Source of the DNA: DATLMR01 sp964615905
GTDB taxonomy: Bacteria > Acidobacteriota > Blastocatellia > UBA7656
DNA length: 64,000 nucleotides
Assembly (NCBI GenBank): GCA_964615905.1
Contig: CAZTUB010000009.1
Span: 62,001 to 126,000 of the forward strand
Direction: 5' to 3'
The notes beneath the pieces were generated by a model, which ran no database searches, had not been told where the DNA came from, and saw only the letters and a list, made by a program, of their open reading frames with translations. The position numbers and the translations under genes were made by a program. Positions 8,732 to 18,700 of the stretch are shown in pieces. Numbering within the stretch: the stretch's first letter is position 1; every line of letters starts with the position of its first letter.

Positions 8732-10405
8732 ATGGGTCAGATAGAGATCAATAGAGCGGGCGGGCCGCTCGCGCTGCCGCACGTCGTGTTGTCGAAGAAA
8801 CGGCGATGGGCCGTCACGGCCGGCGTGATGATGGGCATGTTTTTGGCCGCGCTCGAAGCCACAGTGGTCGGGACGGCGATGCCTACGATAACGGCTACGC
8901 TTGGCGGGCTGGACCGCTACTCGTGGGTCATCTCGGCTTACCTTGTGACATCGACCGTGACCGTGCCTGTCTGGGGGCGGCTGTCGGACCTTTACGGCAG
9001 GCGCATGCCTTACCTCGTAGGGGTCGTGCTCTTTTTGCTCGGCTCCGTGCTTTCGGGCGCGTCGCAAACCATCACTCAGTTGATCGTATTCCGCGCGGTC
9101 CAGGGACTCGGAGCGGGCGCGCTAATACCGCTCAGCCTGACGATCAACGGCGACATCTACACGCTGGCCGAGCGTGCGCGCATGCAAGGCTGGTTTAGCG
9201 GGGTCTGGGGGCTTGCTTCGATAATCGGACCGCTTGCGGGCGGGCTCATCACGCAATACTTCTCGTGGCGATGGGTCTTTTACATCAACATCCCTTTCGG
9301 TCTGGCGGCGGCGGCAGTCGTCGGCGTGGCGCTGGTCGAGCCTAAACGAACCGAGCGCCCGTCAATCGATTACGCGGGGGCCACGTGGCTGACTATCTCG
9401 ATCACACTGCTGCTGCTGGCGCTGGTCGAAGCAGGAGTGTCGCCCACCTGGACGAGCCCTGTCGTGGTGCTCCCCCTGGCAGGTTTTTTGATCTTCGGAT
9501 TCATATTTCTATGGACGGAGCGGCGCGCCGAAGAGCCAATCGTCCCTCTCTCTCTTTTCCGCAACCGCGTGGTAACGGTCGGGTCGATAATCGGATTTCT
9601 GGTCGGGACGGCTATGTTCGGCGCGCTCACATTCATCCCGCTCTTTGTTCAAGGCACGCTGGGCGGCTCGGTGATCCAGGCGGGAAACGCGCTCACGCCT
9701 TTTCTGCTCGGCTGGGTTCTGCTTGCGATTGTAGGCGGCAGATTGATGCTCACAGTAGGCTACAGGCCGACGGTGATGGCGGGGCTTGTGCTGTTGACGA
9801 TCAGCTTTGCGATACTCGCGACCTTTGATCGCGGCACACCGCTTCTCTGGCTGTTGCTCGACATGGGGATGATGGGGTCAGGGATGGGCCTTGTGATGCT
9901 CGCGCTGCTCATCACCGTGCAGAACTCAGTGGACCGCTCGCAACTGGGGATTGCGACATCGCTAAACCAGTTTTCGCGCTCGATAGGCGGCGCGGTCGGC
10001 GTGGCCGTCATGGGCACTGTGCTGACTTTGAGCCTTATCACGCACATGCCTGAGATACAGCGCACGACCGGTCTTGACGAGGCAGAGGCCTCCAGGCTGG
10101 CGCGCAACCCGAGCGCGCTGATCGAGCCTGTCTCGCGCGCGGCGCTGCCTCGCACGGTGATCGAGCCGCTCGAATCGGCGCTCAGCTCTTCGCTGCACAA
10201 TGTCTTTCTGGTAGGCGCAATCTTTGCGACTCTCGCCATGATCTCCGGGTTCTGGCTTCCGGCGGTGCAGCTTGGAGCGCCGCAAAAGAGGGACGAGGAA
10301 GCCCCGACACCCGCCGAATGCGAGCGGCTGCTGATGGCAGAGATGACCACGATAGACCCTGAACACGAACCCGTCGCTACCGGGGAAGTAAACAGTGACA
10401 AGTGA
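8732..10405 (+). CDS. MFS transporter, DHA2 (EmrB/QacA) drug-efflux type
   Basis: 557 residues with about 14 hydrophobic helices, as expected for the DHA2 family of proton-driven multidrug exporters. Visible signatures are the motif-A loop GRLSDLYGRRMPY after helix 2, SWVISAYLVTSTVTVPVWG in helices 1-2, and the antiporter helix IIGPLAGGLITQYFSWRWVFYINIP. The cytoplasmic tail is acidic. The last five codons (VNSDK) and the TGA stop are part of the GTGACAA repeat element that begins at 10388, so the natural C-terminus was probably altered when the repeat arrived. Substrate cannot be predicted. Confidence 0.93.
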   Translation: MGQIEINRAGGPLALPHVVLSKKRRWAVTAGVMMGMFLAALEATVVGTAMPTITATLGGLDRYSWVISAYLVTSTVTVPVWGRLSDLYGRRMPYLVGVVLFLLGSVLSGASQTITQLIVFRAVQGLGAGALIPLSLTINGDIYTLAERARMQGWFSGVWGLASIIGPLAGGLITQYFSWRWVFYINIPFGLAAAAVVGVALVEPKRTERPSIDYAGATWLTISITLLLLALVEAGVSPTWTSPVVVLPLAGFLIFGFIFLWTERRAEEPIVPLSLFRNRVVTVGSIIGFLVGTAMFGALTFIPLFVQGTLGGSVIQAGNALTPFLLGWVLLAIVGGRLMLTVGYRPTVMAGLVLLTISFAILATFDRGTPLLWLLLDMGMMGSGMGLVMLALLITVQNSVDRSQLGIATSLNQFSRSIGGAVGVAVMGTVLTLSLITHMPEIQRTTGLDEAEASRLARNPSALIEPVSRAALPRTVIEPLESALSSSLHNVFLVGAIFATLAMISGFWLPAVQLGAPQKRDEEAPTPAECERLLMAEMTTIDPEHEPVATGEVNSDK

Positions 10406-10499
10406 CTAAGAGGGTGACAAGTGACAAGTGACAAGTGACGAGAAGGGAAGAAGGTCAGCCCGGCTTCCCTCTTTCTTGTCACTTGTCACTTGTCACTTT
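10388..10499. repeat. GTGACAA-heptad palindromic repeat element, copy 1
   Basis: The left side opens GTAAACAGTGACAAGTGAC, then has three-plus tandem GTGACAA heptads (10414-10438). The right arm (about 10473-10499) is their reverse complement (CTTGTCACTTGTCACTTGTC), so the whole folds as a long hairpin with flanking GAAGGGAAG/CTTCCCTC pairing. It lies between convergent genes: the MFS stop (10403-10405) and the GDPD stop (10493-10495) both fall inside it. Three more copies occur in this window (12806, 30120, 45419). Confidence 0.9.
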
Positions 10500-11368
10500 A
10501 ATAGATTGAGCAGCGTCGTAGGCTTATCGGTCTTAATCGCGTCCACGCCCAAAAGCCGCATGGCCTGCGCGATCTCCGGGCTGTCTACTGTCCAGACCCA
10601 CACCTCGACGCCCGCCTTGTGCGCGAGATCGACGACTTCCCAGGAGAGTTTTTTGTAAGAGACGGAGATCGAGTGAGGCTTGAACCTCAAGACCCGTTCG
10701 AGTGAGACTTCGAACGGGACCGCGCTGTCAAAGCCGGGGTTTATCTGAAGCTGTAGCCGGGGGCCGAGCGCTTCGCGCAACAGAATCGCGGTCTTCAAGT
10801 CGGGCGGCTCAAGCACTATGCGGTCAAGCTGTCCGAAGCTTCTCAAAGCCTCGATAGTCTTTCGCAAAAGCTCGTCAAACCTGTCGCCGCGCTTCATCTC
10901 TATATTGAGCAGCCCCGTCCTGACCCCTCGAAGCAGGTCGTCGAGCGTAGCCACGCGGGCATCGCCAGGGCCTGAGCCTACGGGCGCGAGCGGCTGCGCG
11001 CTCAACTCCGCGTAGGTCATCTCAGAGATCAGCCGCGTGCGCTGCCCTGACGGGAGTCCCTCGACTCGCCCGTACCTGTCGTCGTGATAAAGCACGACGA
11101 CGCCGTCGCGTGTCAGGCGCAGGTCGGTTTCGATGCCGTTTGCGCCAAGCCTCATAGCTCTCTCGAATGCCGGGATAGTGTTCTCGGTCGCTTCTTTTGC
11201 CCCGCCTCTGTGCGCGATCACCAGAGCGCGGTTGCCCCGCAAAGTAGTTTCAGGCGTCGAGCGCACTTGCGCAGGAGCGGCCGCAAACAGGATCGTCACA
11301 GACCAGACCGCAACGAGAAACCGTGCGAGCGCGCGATTGGCAGTGGGTGTTTGAGGTTTTCTTTTCAT
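10493..11368 (-). CDS. Glycerophosphodiester phosphodiesterase, exported
   Basis: 291 residues. A signal peptide (hydrophobic VAVWSVTILFAAAPAQ) is followed by the GDPD TIM barrel: AHRGG with catalytic His-Arg, ENTIPAFERAM, GIETDLRLTRDG (Glu-Asp metal ligands), LYHDD (second His), and near the C-terminus VWVWTVDSPE and GVDAIKTDKP. It hydrolyses glycerophosphodiesters to glycerol 3-phosphate and an alcohol, scavenging from phospholipid headgroups. Its start overlaps the stop of the HIT gene (ATGA, 11365-11368), so the two are translationally coupled. The stop codon lies in the GTGACAA repeat. Confidence 0.93.
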   Translation of the reverse strand: MKRKPQTPTANRALARFLVAVWSVTILFAAAPAQVRSTPETTLRGNRALVIAHRGGAKEATENTIPAFERAMRLGANGIETDLRLTRDGVVVLYHDDRYGRVEGLPSGQRTRLISEMTYAELSAQPLAPVGSGPGDARVATLDDLLRGVRTGLLNIEMKRGDRFDELLRKTIEALRSFGQLDRIVLEPPDLKTAILLREALGPRLQLQINPGFDSAVPFEVSLERVLRFKPHSISVSYKKLSWEVVDLAHKAGVEVWVWTVDSPEIAQAMRLLGVDAIKTDKPTTLLNLLK

Positions 11369-11859
11369 CGCTCTGAATCGAAATGCTTTTTCAGCTTGTC
11401 GTAAGTAGTCGCAAGCTCTTCCGGCAGCACGCGAGTCTCGCCAACTACCGATACAAAGTTTGCGTCGCCCGTCCAGCGCGGCACCACGTGAAGGTGCAGG
11501 TGCTCGGCCACGCCCGCGCCCGCGCTCTTGCCAAGGTTCATGCCTATGTTAAACCCGTCGGGGCGGTACTCGGCTTCCAAAGCTCTCTGGGCACGTTTGG
11601 CAAGCTCGACCATCTCGGTCGTAGTATCGGAGCTTACCTGCGCAAGTGAAGCCGTGTGCTCGTAGGGGACGATCATCAGGTGGCCGCTCGTGTAAGGGTA
11701 GAGGTTGAGGATCACAAAGTTCAGCTCCGCGCGATAGACGATGAAGTATTCGCGGTCGCTGCCCGTTTCGACTGCGCGGCAAAAGACGCAGCCCCGCTCG
11801 CTTGAGTCGTCAGCCGATGCGATATATTTGTAGCGCCAGGGGCTAAAGATGTGTTCCAT
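11365..11859 (-). CDS. HIT family nucleotide hydrolase/phosphorylase
   Basis: 164 residues with the histidine triad HLHLHVVPRW near residue 125, where the middle His is the nucleophile. An N-terminal GCVFC gives a zinc-type Cys pair, as in diadenosine-tetraphosphate phosphorylase-like HIT proteins. The N-terminal MEHIFSPWRYKYI matches that branch. It probably hydrolyses or phosphorolyses dinucleoside polyphosphates or adenylated amines; the exact substrate is not predictable. It starts 16 nt after sppA and overlaps GDPD by four bases, giving an sppA-HIT-GDPD operon. Confidence 0.92.
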   Translation of the reverse strand: MEHIFSPWRYKYIASADDSSERGCVFCRAVETGSDREYFIVYRAELNFVILNLYPYTSGHLMIVPYEHTASLAQVSSDTTTEMVELAKRAQRALEAEYRPDGFNIGMNLGKSAGAGVAEHLHLHVVPRWTGDANFVSVVGETRVLPEELATTYDKLKKHFDSER

Positions 11860-11874
11860 GTGCGGATGACCGTC

Positions 11875-12786
11875 TTATTTCCAGAGGTAATTGAATTGCA
11901 GCGTAGACCCCGGCGGCTGGAGCGTGCCCGTGGAGACCATCCCCGCCAGGTCTGTCTTCAGCAGCAGGTCGAGCACAGAGCCGCGAGCAGGTTTGGGCGG
12001 CGTGACGACCTGAGGCTCGCCGCGTATGCCTGCGCGCTCGGCCGTGAGCTTGAGCGCCGCTTCGTAGTTGCCGAGGTTGTCTATGAGCTTTTCTCGAATC
12101 GCCTCTTCGCCCGTGTAGACGCGCCCGTCGGCCAGTTGCATCAATCGCTCGCGGGTGAGCCCCTTATCGGCTCGCCCCGCTTCGACGGCGGTGAGAAACT
12201 GCGAGTACATCTGGTTTATCAACCCTTGCAGGTACTCGCGCTCTTTCGGCGTCAGCTCGCGAGTGGGGGAGCCCACGTCCTTGAACTCGCCGCTTTTTAT
12301 CACTTCAGACTGGAGCTGGGCCCATTTGAGCAGGTTGCCGTAGTTGACCCATTCGGCTATCACGCCAATCGAGCCGGTGATGGTTCCGGGGTTGGCGACG
12401 ATCTGGTCGGCGGCGCAGGCGATATAGTATCCGCCCGACGCGGCCACGGACCCCATCGACACGACGACTATCTTCTTCTTCTCTTCGCGAAGCCGCTTGA
12501 CTTCGTCGTATATCTCCTGCGAGGCGGCAACCCCGCCGCCGGGGCTGTCTATTCTGAGCAGCACGGCCTTCACTCGCGGGTCGTCGCCGTAACGCTTCAG
12601 GTGCTCGTTGGTAGCCTTTGAATCGAAGATGGCCCCCTCGATATATACGACCGCTACGCGGTCACCTCCCATACTCCATCCCCCTTCGCTCGACAGGGCG
12701 ATTGCGGCGACAAGTATCACCGCGACAAATAGCACAAAGCCGAACCCCGCTATGAGGAGGATCGTCGTCAGGTTGGATTTCTTCAT
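11875..12786 (-). CDS. sppA: Signal peptide peptidase SppA, S49 family
   Basis: I set the start at ATG 12786 (MKKSNLTTILLIAGFGFVLF); the frame's upstream extension is encoded by the GTGACAA repeat. 303 residues, the short single-domain SppA form. An N-terminal membrane anchor (8-31) precedes the protease domain: RIDSPGGGV at 78-86, GSVAASGGYYIA with nucleophile Ser117, TGSIGVIAEW, and the KSGEFKD motif (164-170) that holds the general-base lysine. SppA degrades cleaved signal peptides in the inner membrane, forming a dome-shaped oligomer. rpsA lies upstream with a terminator-like hairpin between. Confidence 0.93.
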   Translation of the reverse strand: MKKSNLTTILLIAGFGFVLFVAVILVAAIALSSEGGWSMGGDRVAVVYIEGAIFDSKATNEHLKRYGDDPRVKAVLLRIDSPGGGVAASQEIYDEVKRLREEKKKIVVVSMGSVAASGGYYIACAADQIVANPGTITGSIGVIAEWVNYGNLLKWAQLQSEVIKSGEFKDVGSPTRELTPKEREYLQGLINQMYSQFLTAVEAGRADKGLTRERLMQLADGRVYTGEEAIREKLIDNLGNYEAALKLTAERAGIRGEPQVVTPPKPARGSVLDLLLKTDLAGMVSTGTLQPPGSTLQFNYLWK

Positions 12787-12805
12787 GGCCACCCCTTTAA
12801 GAAAG

Positions 12806-12892
12806 GTGACGAGTAAACAGTGACAAGTGACAAGAAGGGATAGCCACGATGCTTCTCTCTTTCTTGTCACCTGTCACTTGTCACTTGTCACT
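12806..12892. repeat. GTGACAA-heptad palindromic repeat element, copy 2
   Basis: Left arm GTGACGAGTAAACAGTGAC then AAGTGACAAGAAGGGA; right arm from 12858 is CTCTTTCTTGTCAC followed by CTGTCACTTGTCACTTGTCACT. The arms are reverse complements around a 15-20 nt loop. The element fills the gap between the sppA start and the rpsA terminator. The shared submotif GTAAACAGTGACAAGTGAC links it to copies 1 and 4. Confidence 0.88.
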
Positions 12893-12972
12893 AAAAAGAC
12901 CACGGATGCGAGCGGATGAGCGCGGCGGCCTGGTACGGTTAGCCGTGCGCATCCGTGCGCATCCGTGGTCTT
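12893..12972 (-). terminator. rpsA intrinsic terminator
   Basis: Perfect 15-bp inverted repeat: AAGACCACGGATGCG (12896-12910) and CGCATCCGTGGTCTT (12958-12972). Read on the minus strand it begins 31 nt past the rpsA stop, and its 3' arm ends in GTGGTC followed by TTTTTAG, the layout of a Rho-independent terminator. The 47-nt loop contains partial repeats of the stem, so alternative pairings are possible. Confidence 0.75.
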
Positions 12973-13002
12973 AATTTAAAGAACCGCGTTTGTGGACTTC
13001 TA

Positions 13003-14967
13003 TTACTCGTCGCGTTTCTTATCGTCCGACGCGTTGGTCTGGAGATTTTTGAACATCTCGCCGAGCGTCGCCATACCGCCGCCGGTCTCGTGGTACGTGC
13101 GCACGTCTTCAGGGTCGTTCTCTTTGCCGACCGCCCGCGCAGACAACCCGATCTTCTTTTGCGCCGCGTCGAGCTTGAGCACCTTGAACGGAAGCACCTG
13201 CCCGATCTTCACCGCGTCTTCGGGCTTCTCGACTCGCTCGTCCGATAGCTCCGAGACGTGGCACAGACCCTCTATGCCCTCTTCGATCTCGACGAACGCG
13301 CCGAAGTTGGCGAACCGCACGACCTTGCCCGTCACAACGTCGCCCAGCTTGTGCGTCTCAAAGAAGCGGTCCCAGGCGTTCGGCTCAAGGTCTTTGATCG
13401 AAAGCGAAAGCCTTCGGTTATCAACGTCGATGTTGGTGATGACCGCGTCGACCTGCTGCCCCTTCTTGAGCACGTCCGAGGGGTGCTTGATCCGCTTGGT
13501 CCACGATATGTCGGAGACGTGAACAAGCCCGTCTATGCCGTCTTCGATCTCGACGAACGCGCCGAAATCGGTGAGCGAGCGGACCTTGCCCGAAACACGC
13601 GACCCCGTGTGGTAGCGAACCGGAAGTGTCTCCCACGGGTCTTCGCTGATCTGCTTTATCCCCAAAGAGACGCGGCGATTATTCGGGTCGACTTCCAATA
13701 CGACCGCTTCGACTTCCTGGCCGATTGAGAGAAGCTTTGAAGGATGCTTGAGCCGTTTCGACCACGTCATCTCCGTGACGTGGACGAGCCCTTCGACGCC
13801 CGGCTCGATCTCGATAAACGCGCCGTAGTCTGTAAGGCTCACGACCTTGCCGCGAACGTGCGCCCCTTGCGGGAACCGCTCCGACACGCTCTGCCACGGG
13901 TCGGGCATGAGCTGTTTGTAGCCTAAGGAGATGCGTTCTTTCTCGCGGTCGAACTTCAGGACTTTGACCTGTATCTGGTCGCCGACTTTAAGTATGTCGT
14001 TAGGCGACTGGATGCGGCCCCAGCTCATGTCGATGATGTGGAGCAGCCCGTCGATGCCGCCGAGGTCGATGAACGCGCCGTAATCGGTGATGTTTTTGAC
14101 GGTGCCCTCAAGCACCACGCCCTCTTCGATGTTTTCGAGCGTTTCGGCCTTCTTCTTGCCGGTCACTTCTTCGAGCACTGCCTTGCGCGATACGACGACG
14201 TTGCCGCGTTTGCGGTTGAGCTTGATGACGCGAACCTCGATCTCCTGCTTCATGAAGGATTCGAGGTTGCGAACCGGGCGCACGTCTACCTGAGAGCCGG
14301 GCAGAAAAGCCGAGACGCCTTCGATGTTCACCTTTAGCCCGCCTTTGATACGGTCCTCGACGATGCCTGTGATCGTCTCGTGGTTCTGGTGCGCGCGGCG
14401 CAGCTTCTCCCACGACTGGACCTGCACGGCGGCGGCGCGCGAAAGTATCGCGTAGCCGTCCTGGTTCTCGATGCTCTTGATGAGAACATCGACCTCGTCG
14501 CCGCGCTTGACGGTTATGTTGCCTTCGCGATCAAGGAACTCTTCACGCTGGACCACGCCCTCGCTCTTAAAGCCGATGTCTACAAGGACATTCTGCTCGC
14601 CGATGCTCACGACCGTCCCGCGAACTATCTCGCCTTCCTGGATGGCCGCGGCGGTCTCCTTCTCGTAGTTCTCAAGCATCGCGCCGAAGTCCTGACCGGC
14701 GCCGGATTCCTGGTCCTGGTTCGCAGCGGGCTGGGCTTCGCCCTGCTCGGTTGCGGCTTGCTCGGTTGCGGGCTGCTCGGTTGCGGGCTGCTCGGTGGTC
14801 GTTTGGCCGACGACTTCGGGCGCGCCCGCGTCGTTCGATCCAATCTGCGTGCCCGACTCTGTAGTCGTGCTGTCTGGGCCGGTGCCCTGATCGAGTGTGG
14901 CGGTCTCCTCCTTGGCGCTATCGGCCGCCGTGCTCGCACCGGACTGGTTTACATTTTCTGTCGCCAT
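13003..14967 (-). CDS. rpsA: 30S ribosomal protein S1
   Basis: 654 residues, longer than the usual 550-580 because of a low-complexity N-terminal tail (about 1-105) rich in Thr, Glu, Gln and Ala, with tandem EQPAT/EQAAT units. Six S1 (OB-fold) domains follow: IVRGTVVSIGEQNVLVDIGF, then ETITGIVEDRIKGGLKVNI, then four highly similar copies with the YGAFI(D/E)-GI(D/E)GLxHxxD(M/I)SW pattern. S1 unwinds and delivers mRNA to the 30S subunit. The tail is likely disordered. A 778-bp gap with no convincing gene lies upstream, and a terminator follows. S1 often represses its own translation, which could explain the long leader, but no known motif was recognised. Confidence 0.96.
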   Translation of the reverse strand: MATENVNQSGASTAADSAKEETATLDQGTGPDSTTTESGTQIGSNDAGAPEVVGQTTTEQPATEQPATEQAATEQGEAQPAANQDQESGAGQDFGAMLENYEKETAAAIQEGEIVRGTVVSIGEQNVLVDIGFKSEGVVQREEFLDREGNITVKRGDEVDVLIKSIENQDGYAILSRAAAVQVQSWEKLRRAHQNHETITGIVEDRIKGGLKVNIEGVSAFLPGSQVDVRPVRNLESFMKQEIEVRVIKLNRKRGNVVVSRKAVLEEVTGKKKAETLENIEEGVVLEGTVKNITDYGAFIDLGGIDGLLHIIDMSWGRIQSPNDILKVGDQIQVKVLKFDREKERISLGYKQLMPDPWQSVSERFPQGAHVRGKVVSLTDYGAFIEIEPGVEGLVHVTEMTWSKRLKHPSKLLSIGQEVEAVVLEVDPNNRRVSLGIKQISEDPWETLPVRYHTGSRVSGKVRSLTDFGAFVEIEDGIDGLVHVSDISWTKRIKHPSDVLKKGQQVDAVITNIDVDNRRLSLSIKDLEPNAWDRFFETHKLGDVVTGKVVRFANFGAFVEIEEGIEGLCHVSELSDERVEKPEDAVKIGQVLPFKVLKLDAAQKKIGLSARAVGKENDPEDVRTYHETGGGMATLGEMFKNLQTNASDDKKRDE

Positions 14968-15745
14968 TAATGGATGCTCCTCCTCAACTGCCGTAATTGA
15001 ATATCATCAGAACTGGTGTCCCACGACTGATGGAACTTTTATCCCTTAAGTATGCTTCAACAGCCTGCTTCGTTCAAGCCGAGCGAAGCGCGTATGAAGA
15101 GACGTGGCAGACCCTTGTGAGTAAGGTCTTTTTTGACGCCGCGCTTGGCTCGCCGAAAAGCGAGCCCGACAACTCTAGATTAAAGGTGTCGCTTGTGCTA
15201 CGGAACTCTCTTGGTGAGAGAGAGCGTGGCAGGAATCTTTGTGCACGCGCCTGTCTATTCGTCGCTTCATAATACTTCTGAGGCAAGGCACAACTCTACA
15301 CTTTCACGTAAACCGTGTCAAGGAGACGCGAAGCCCGCATTCGGGATCAAAACGGAGCGAAAACGTGACCGCCAAATTCCCCGCGCCGGACCGTCGCGCA
15401 TACTCTTTTGCAACACATTCGCAAATCTCTTTCACCTTGCGCCTCTTGTCGATTTGATTGTATACTCGCCCGACTCTGGAAATAATAGAGCACTGTTCGG
15501 ACAACTCGATTTCCGGCGCGAACGTAGCCAGAGATTAATTGGCAAGCGATATTGAATCAATCGATGAAATAGATTATGCTGCGCTTATCCAACAAGCGCC
15601 GGGAGATGGCATCTATCTCAGACAGGATAACAGGTAGCCTGTAGCCCCAAGCGGGAGAAGTACCCCTTAAGGCAAGCCCTAATAGATTTCGCCCATACGC
15701 GGTCAAGCGCACACGGCTCGACCGCATGATTTAGAGGTTTATCCA
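14968..15745. other. Long intergenic region between divergent rpsA and the giant secreted gene
   Basis: 778 bp with no convincing gene; the short frames here lack ribosome-binding sites and family resemblance. It must contain the rpsA promoter and leader (minus strand) and the promoter of the 15746 gene. One clear hairpin is GGCTCGC-CGAAAA-GCGAGCC (15147-15166), inside the likely rpsA leader. A TATACT hexamer at about 15461 could be a plus-strand -10. I recognise no riboswitch. Confidence 0.5.
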
Positions 15746-18700
15746 ATGCTTCGTGTAGTGTTGCTGTCGTGCGTAGTTCTGTTCGTTCTTACCACCTCAA
15801 CCGCTCTGGCGCACGTTCCTTCAGATAACAATTCGCGTTCACCCGTGGCATGGATGAATGGTTACACGATGGTGCTTGTCGATGCCGACTCGGAAGCAGA
15901 GTTGCTCGCCGCCCGCGACCTTATAGTCTCCGAAGGCGGGACGGTGGCCGTGCTGCTGCCGCCTCGCGCGATCTTCGGTTGGATCACGCCGGGGGTCGGT
16001 TCTCGAATAATCGGTCGGCACAAGATACGCTCGATACACCGCACGCCGGTCGAGCAGGACTCAATCGAATACACCGACCGCGAGACTCGCGTCGCAATCC
16101 GCGCCTTCAACGACATCGCTTCGGGCCGAAGCGCGCGGCGCACGCTCAGTCAATCTTCCGAGCCAAACCTTGCCGAGCGCCCGCCGATGAAAGATTGCTC
16201 GCTCCCTCGGCCGCCGCTTGATCGGACCGCCTTTGTGCAGAGCCTCCGCTCGATGGGCGCGGAAAAATCGCTCCGCGCGATGCAGTCGTCCGTGCAGCCG
16301 CAATTCTTTTCAAACAGCGACGTGATGGACGGCACGGTCGCGGTCGCGGTCTTTCTGATCGAGAGCAACGGGCAGATAGACACGAACGTCTTCAACTGGA
16401 GCCAGGCCGATCAAGACCTTGCCATAGCTCAAGTCATGGAAGGGCTGAACTGGTGGGTGGAACAGTCGCGCGCCTTCACGCTTGGGCGACCGCTCCAGTT
16501 CTCGCTCTTTCCCTTCTTTGCCAACAACGCCGCGAGCCAGGTCGGTTATGAGCCGTCGCTGCGCGAAGGTCGTGACGCCATCCACTGGGTGCGCCAGATA
16601 ATGTCGAACGTCGGCGCGAGCGGGCAGGACGTATTCTCAAGCGTCGGCGCGTTCAACCGCACGCTCAGAGACCAGCACGACGCGGACTGGGCCTTCTCGA
16701 TCTTCATCGCTTACAACCCCGTGGGCACTCGCACGACCTTTGCCGACGGGCGCGCGTCGTGGGCGTACCTCGGCGGCCCCTTCACACAGATGTTGTTTCG
16801 CAGTTTCGGCTGGGACCTTAATAAGGTAATCAGCCACGAAGTCGGTCATATCTTTTACGCGTGCGATGAATACTCGCAGCCCGGTTTTCAGACTTGCAGT
16901 TGTAGCTGCGCGCCCGAAGTGAGGCCCTCGGCCACGAACGAAAACTGCGAGGACTCAAGCTGCCGGGGCGCAAACTCCGCAAGCTGCATCATGCGAGTCA
17001 ACGAGTCGGCGCTCTGCCCTTTCACGGTCGCGCAGATCGGGTGGATAGCTTCGGTGCCGCGACCGGTGCCGTCAGCGCCCGACAGGCTTGTCGCAACAGC
17101 GGCTTCGCCCACGCAGATAAATCTGGTGTGGCAGGATACGGCCGCATCCGAGGACGGTTTTCAGATCGAGCGACGCGGCGGGTCCGAAGGCGACTTTGTG
17201 CCGCTCAGCGTCGTCCGTGCCGACGCCACTTCATTCAGCGATTCCTCTGTCCATCCGAACACCGCTTATGCTTACCGCGTCCGCGCCTTCAACACGTCGG
17301 GCGCGTCGGCATACTCCGGCGAAGCGGTCGTTACTACCCCGTCGACGCCTTCGGCCCTTCTGGTCACGACAGCCTCGCTTCCCGAAGCGACCGTGGGGGT
17401 CTCTTACAGCCAGAGCCTCGCCGCGGCCGGAGGCCGCCCGGACTACTCCTGGGGGGTCGATTCCGGAGCGCTGCCGCAAGGCCTGACGCTTTTGCAATCG
17501 GGGACGATCACAGGGACGCCGACAGTTGCGGGCACAAACAATTTCGTGGTGCGCGCGTTTGACGCCGACAACAACTTCGCCACAAAGGCTTTGACCATAG
17601 TAGTCAAGCCCGTCTCGCCGCTTACGATCACAACGAAGCAGTTGCCCAGAGGCTCTGTCGGCACGACATACAGTCAAAACCTCGGCGCTTCGGGCGGCCA
17701 GACGCCCTACACGTGGGCCTTGCAGTCGGGCTTGCTTCCCGAAGGGTTGTTGCTGAATCAGACAGGCTCGATAGCCGGGATTCCCGACCGCGCAGGGAGC
17801 GCGAGCTTCGTCCTCAGGCTGACAGACGCGGCGGGGGCGGCCGTGACCGAGACGCTTTCGATCACGATAAACCCTGCCAATACCGCTCTCAGAATTCAAA
17901 CCGAATCGCTGCCCGACGGCATTGTGGGCGTACACTACTCCGAGCAAATATCGGCCGTCGGGGGCAGCTCGCCTTATCGCTGGGAGGTCACGAGCGGCGC
18001 TTTGCCGCAAGGGTTCTCGCTTTCAGACGCAGGCATTATATCGGGGACGGCGGTCGCCCCGGTCGAATCCGAATTCGAGATAACCGTCACAGACCAGAGC
18101 GGGCAAAGCGACACCAGAGAGTATGCGATTGATATTGACCCCGCGCCGGAACTCACGATACTGAGCCAGACGCCGTTGCCGATTGCGGCGGTGGGCGTGC
18201 CTTACCGCTTTGAGCTTAAAGCCACGGCAGGCACAGCGCCCTACACCTGGGGCAAGAAGAAGAAGAAGAAGTTCGGCGCGTTTCCCGACGGCATAACGTT
18301 ATCGCCGGAAGGTATATTGTCGGGCACGCCGACGGTTCAGGGCACGTTCAACTTCACATTGAATGTGAAAGACCGCGCGGGCAAAGGGGCGACCAAGCCT
18401 CTCACGCTTGAGGTAGGCCCGCCGCCGCCGCCGCTCGAAGTCCGAACCGCTCAGCTGTCGAACGCGACTCAGGGGCTTGCCTATAACGGCAAGCTCGAAG
18501 CAGCGGGCGGCGTCGCCCCTTATACCTGGAGCCTTGAGACAGGCGCGCTGCCGGACGGGCTGGCGCTCAACGCGCAGGGCGACATCACCGGGCGCCCGAC
18601 GACAGTCGGCTCTGCCTCCTTCACGGTCAAGCTAACCGACTCGCTCGGAACCGTAAGCACAAAGCAGCTTTTCATAATCGTGATCCAGCCGCCGCCGCCT

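Noticed and set aside
12787..12870. N-terminal extension of SppA to 12870
   Set aside because: The extra residues are coded by the GTGACAA repeat; ATG 12786 begins a standard SppA membrane anchor.
15539..15637. Tiny frame (TTG 15539) ending RQDNR
   Set aside because: A stop codon is immediately upstream and no ribosome-binding site is visible; too short to support.
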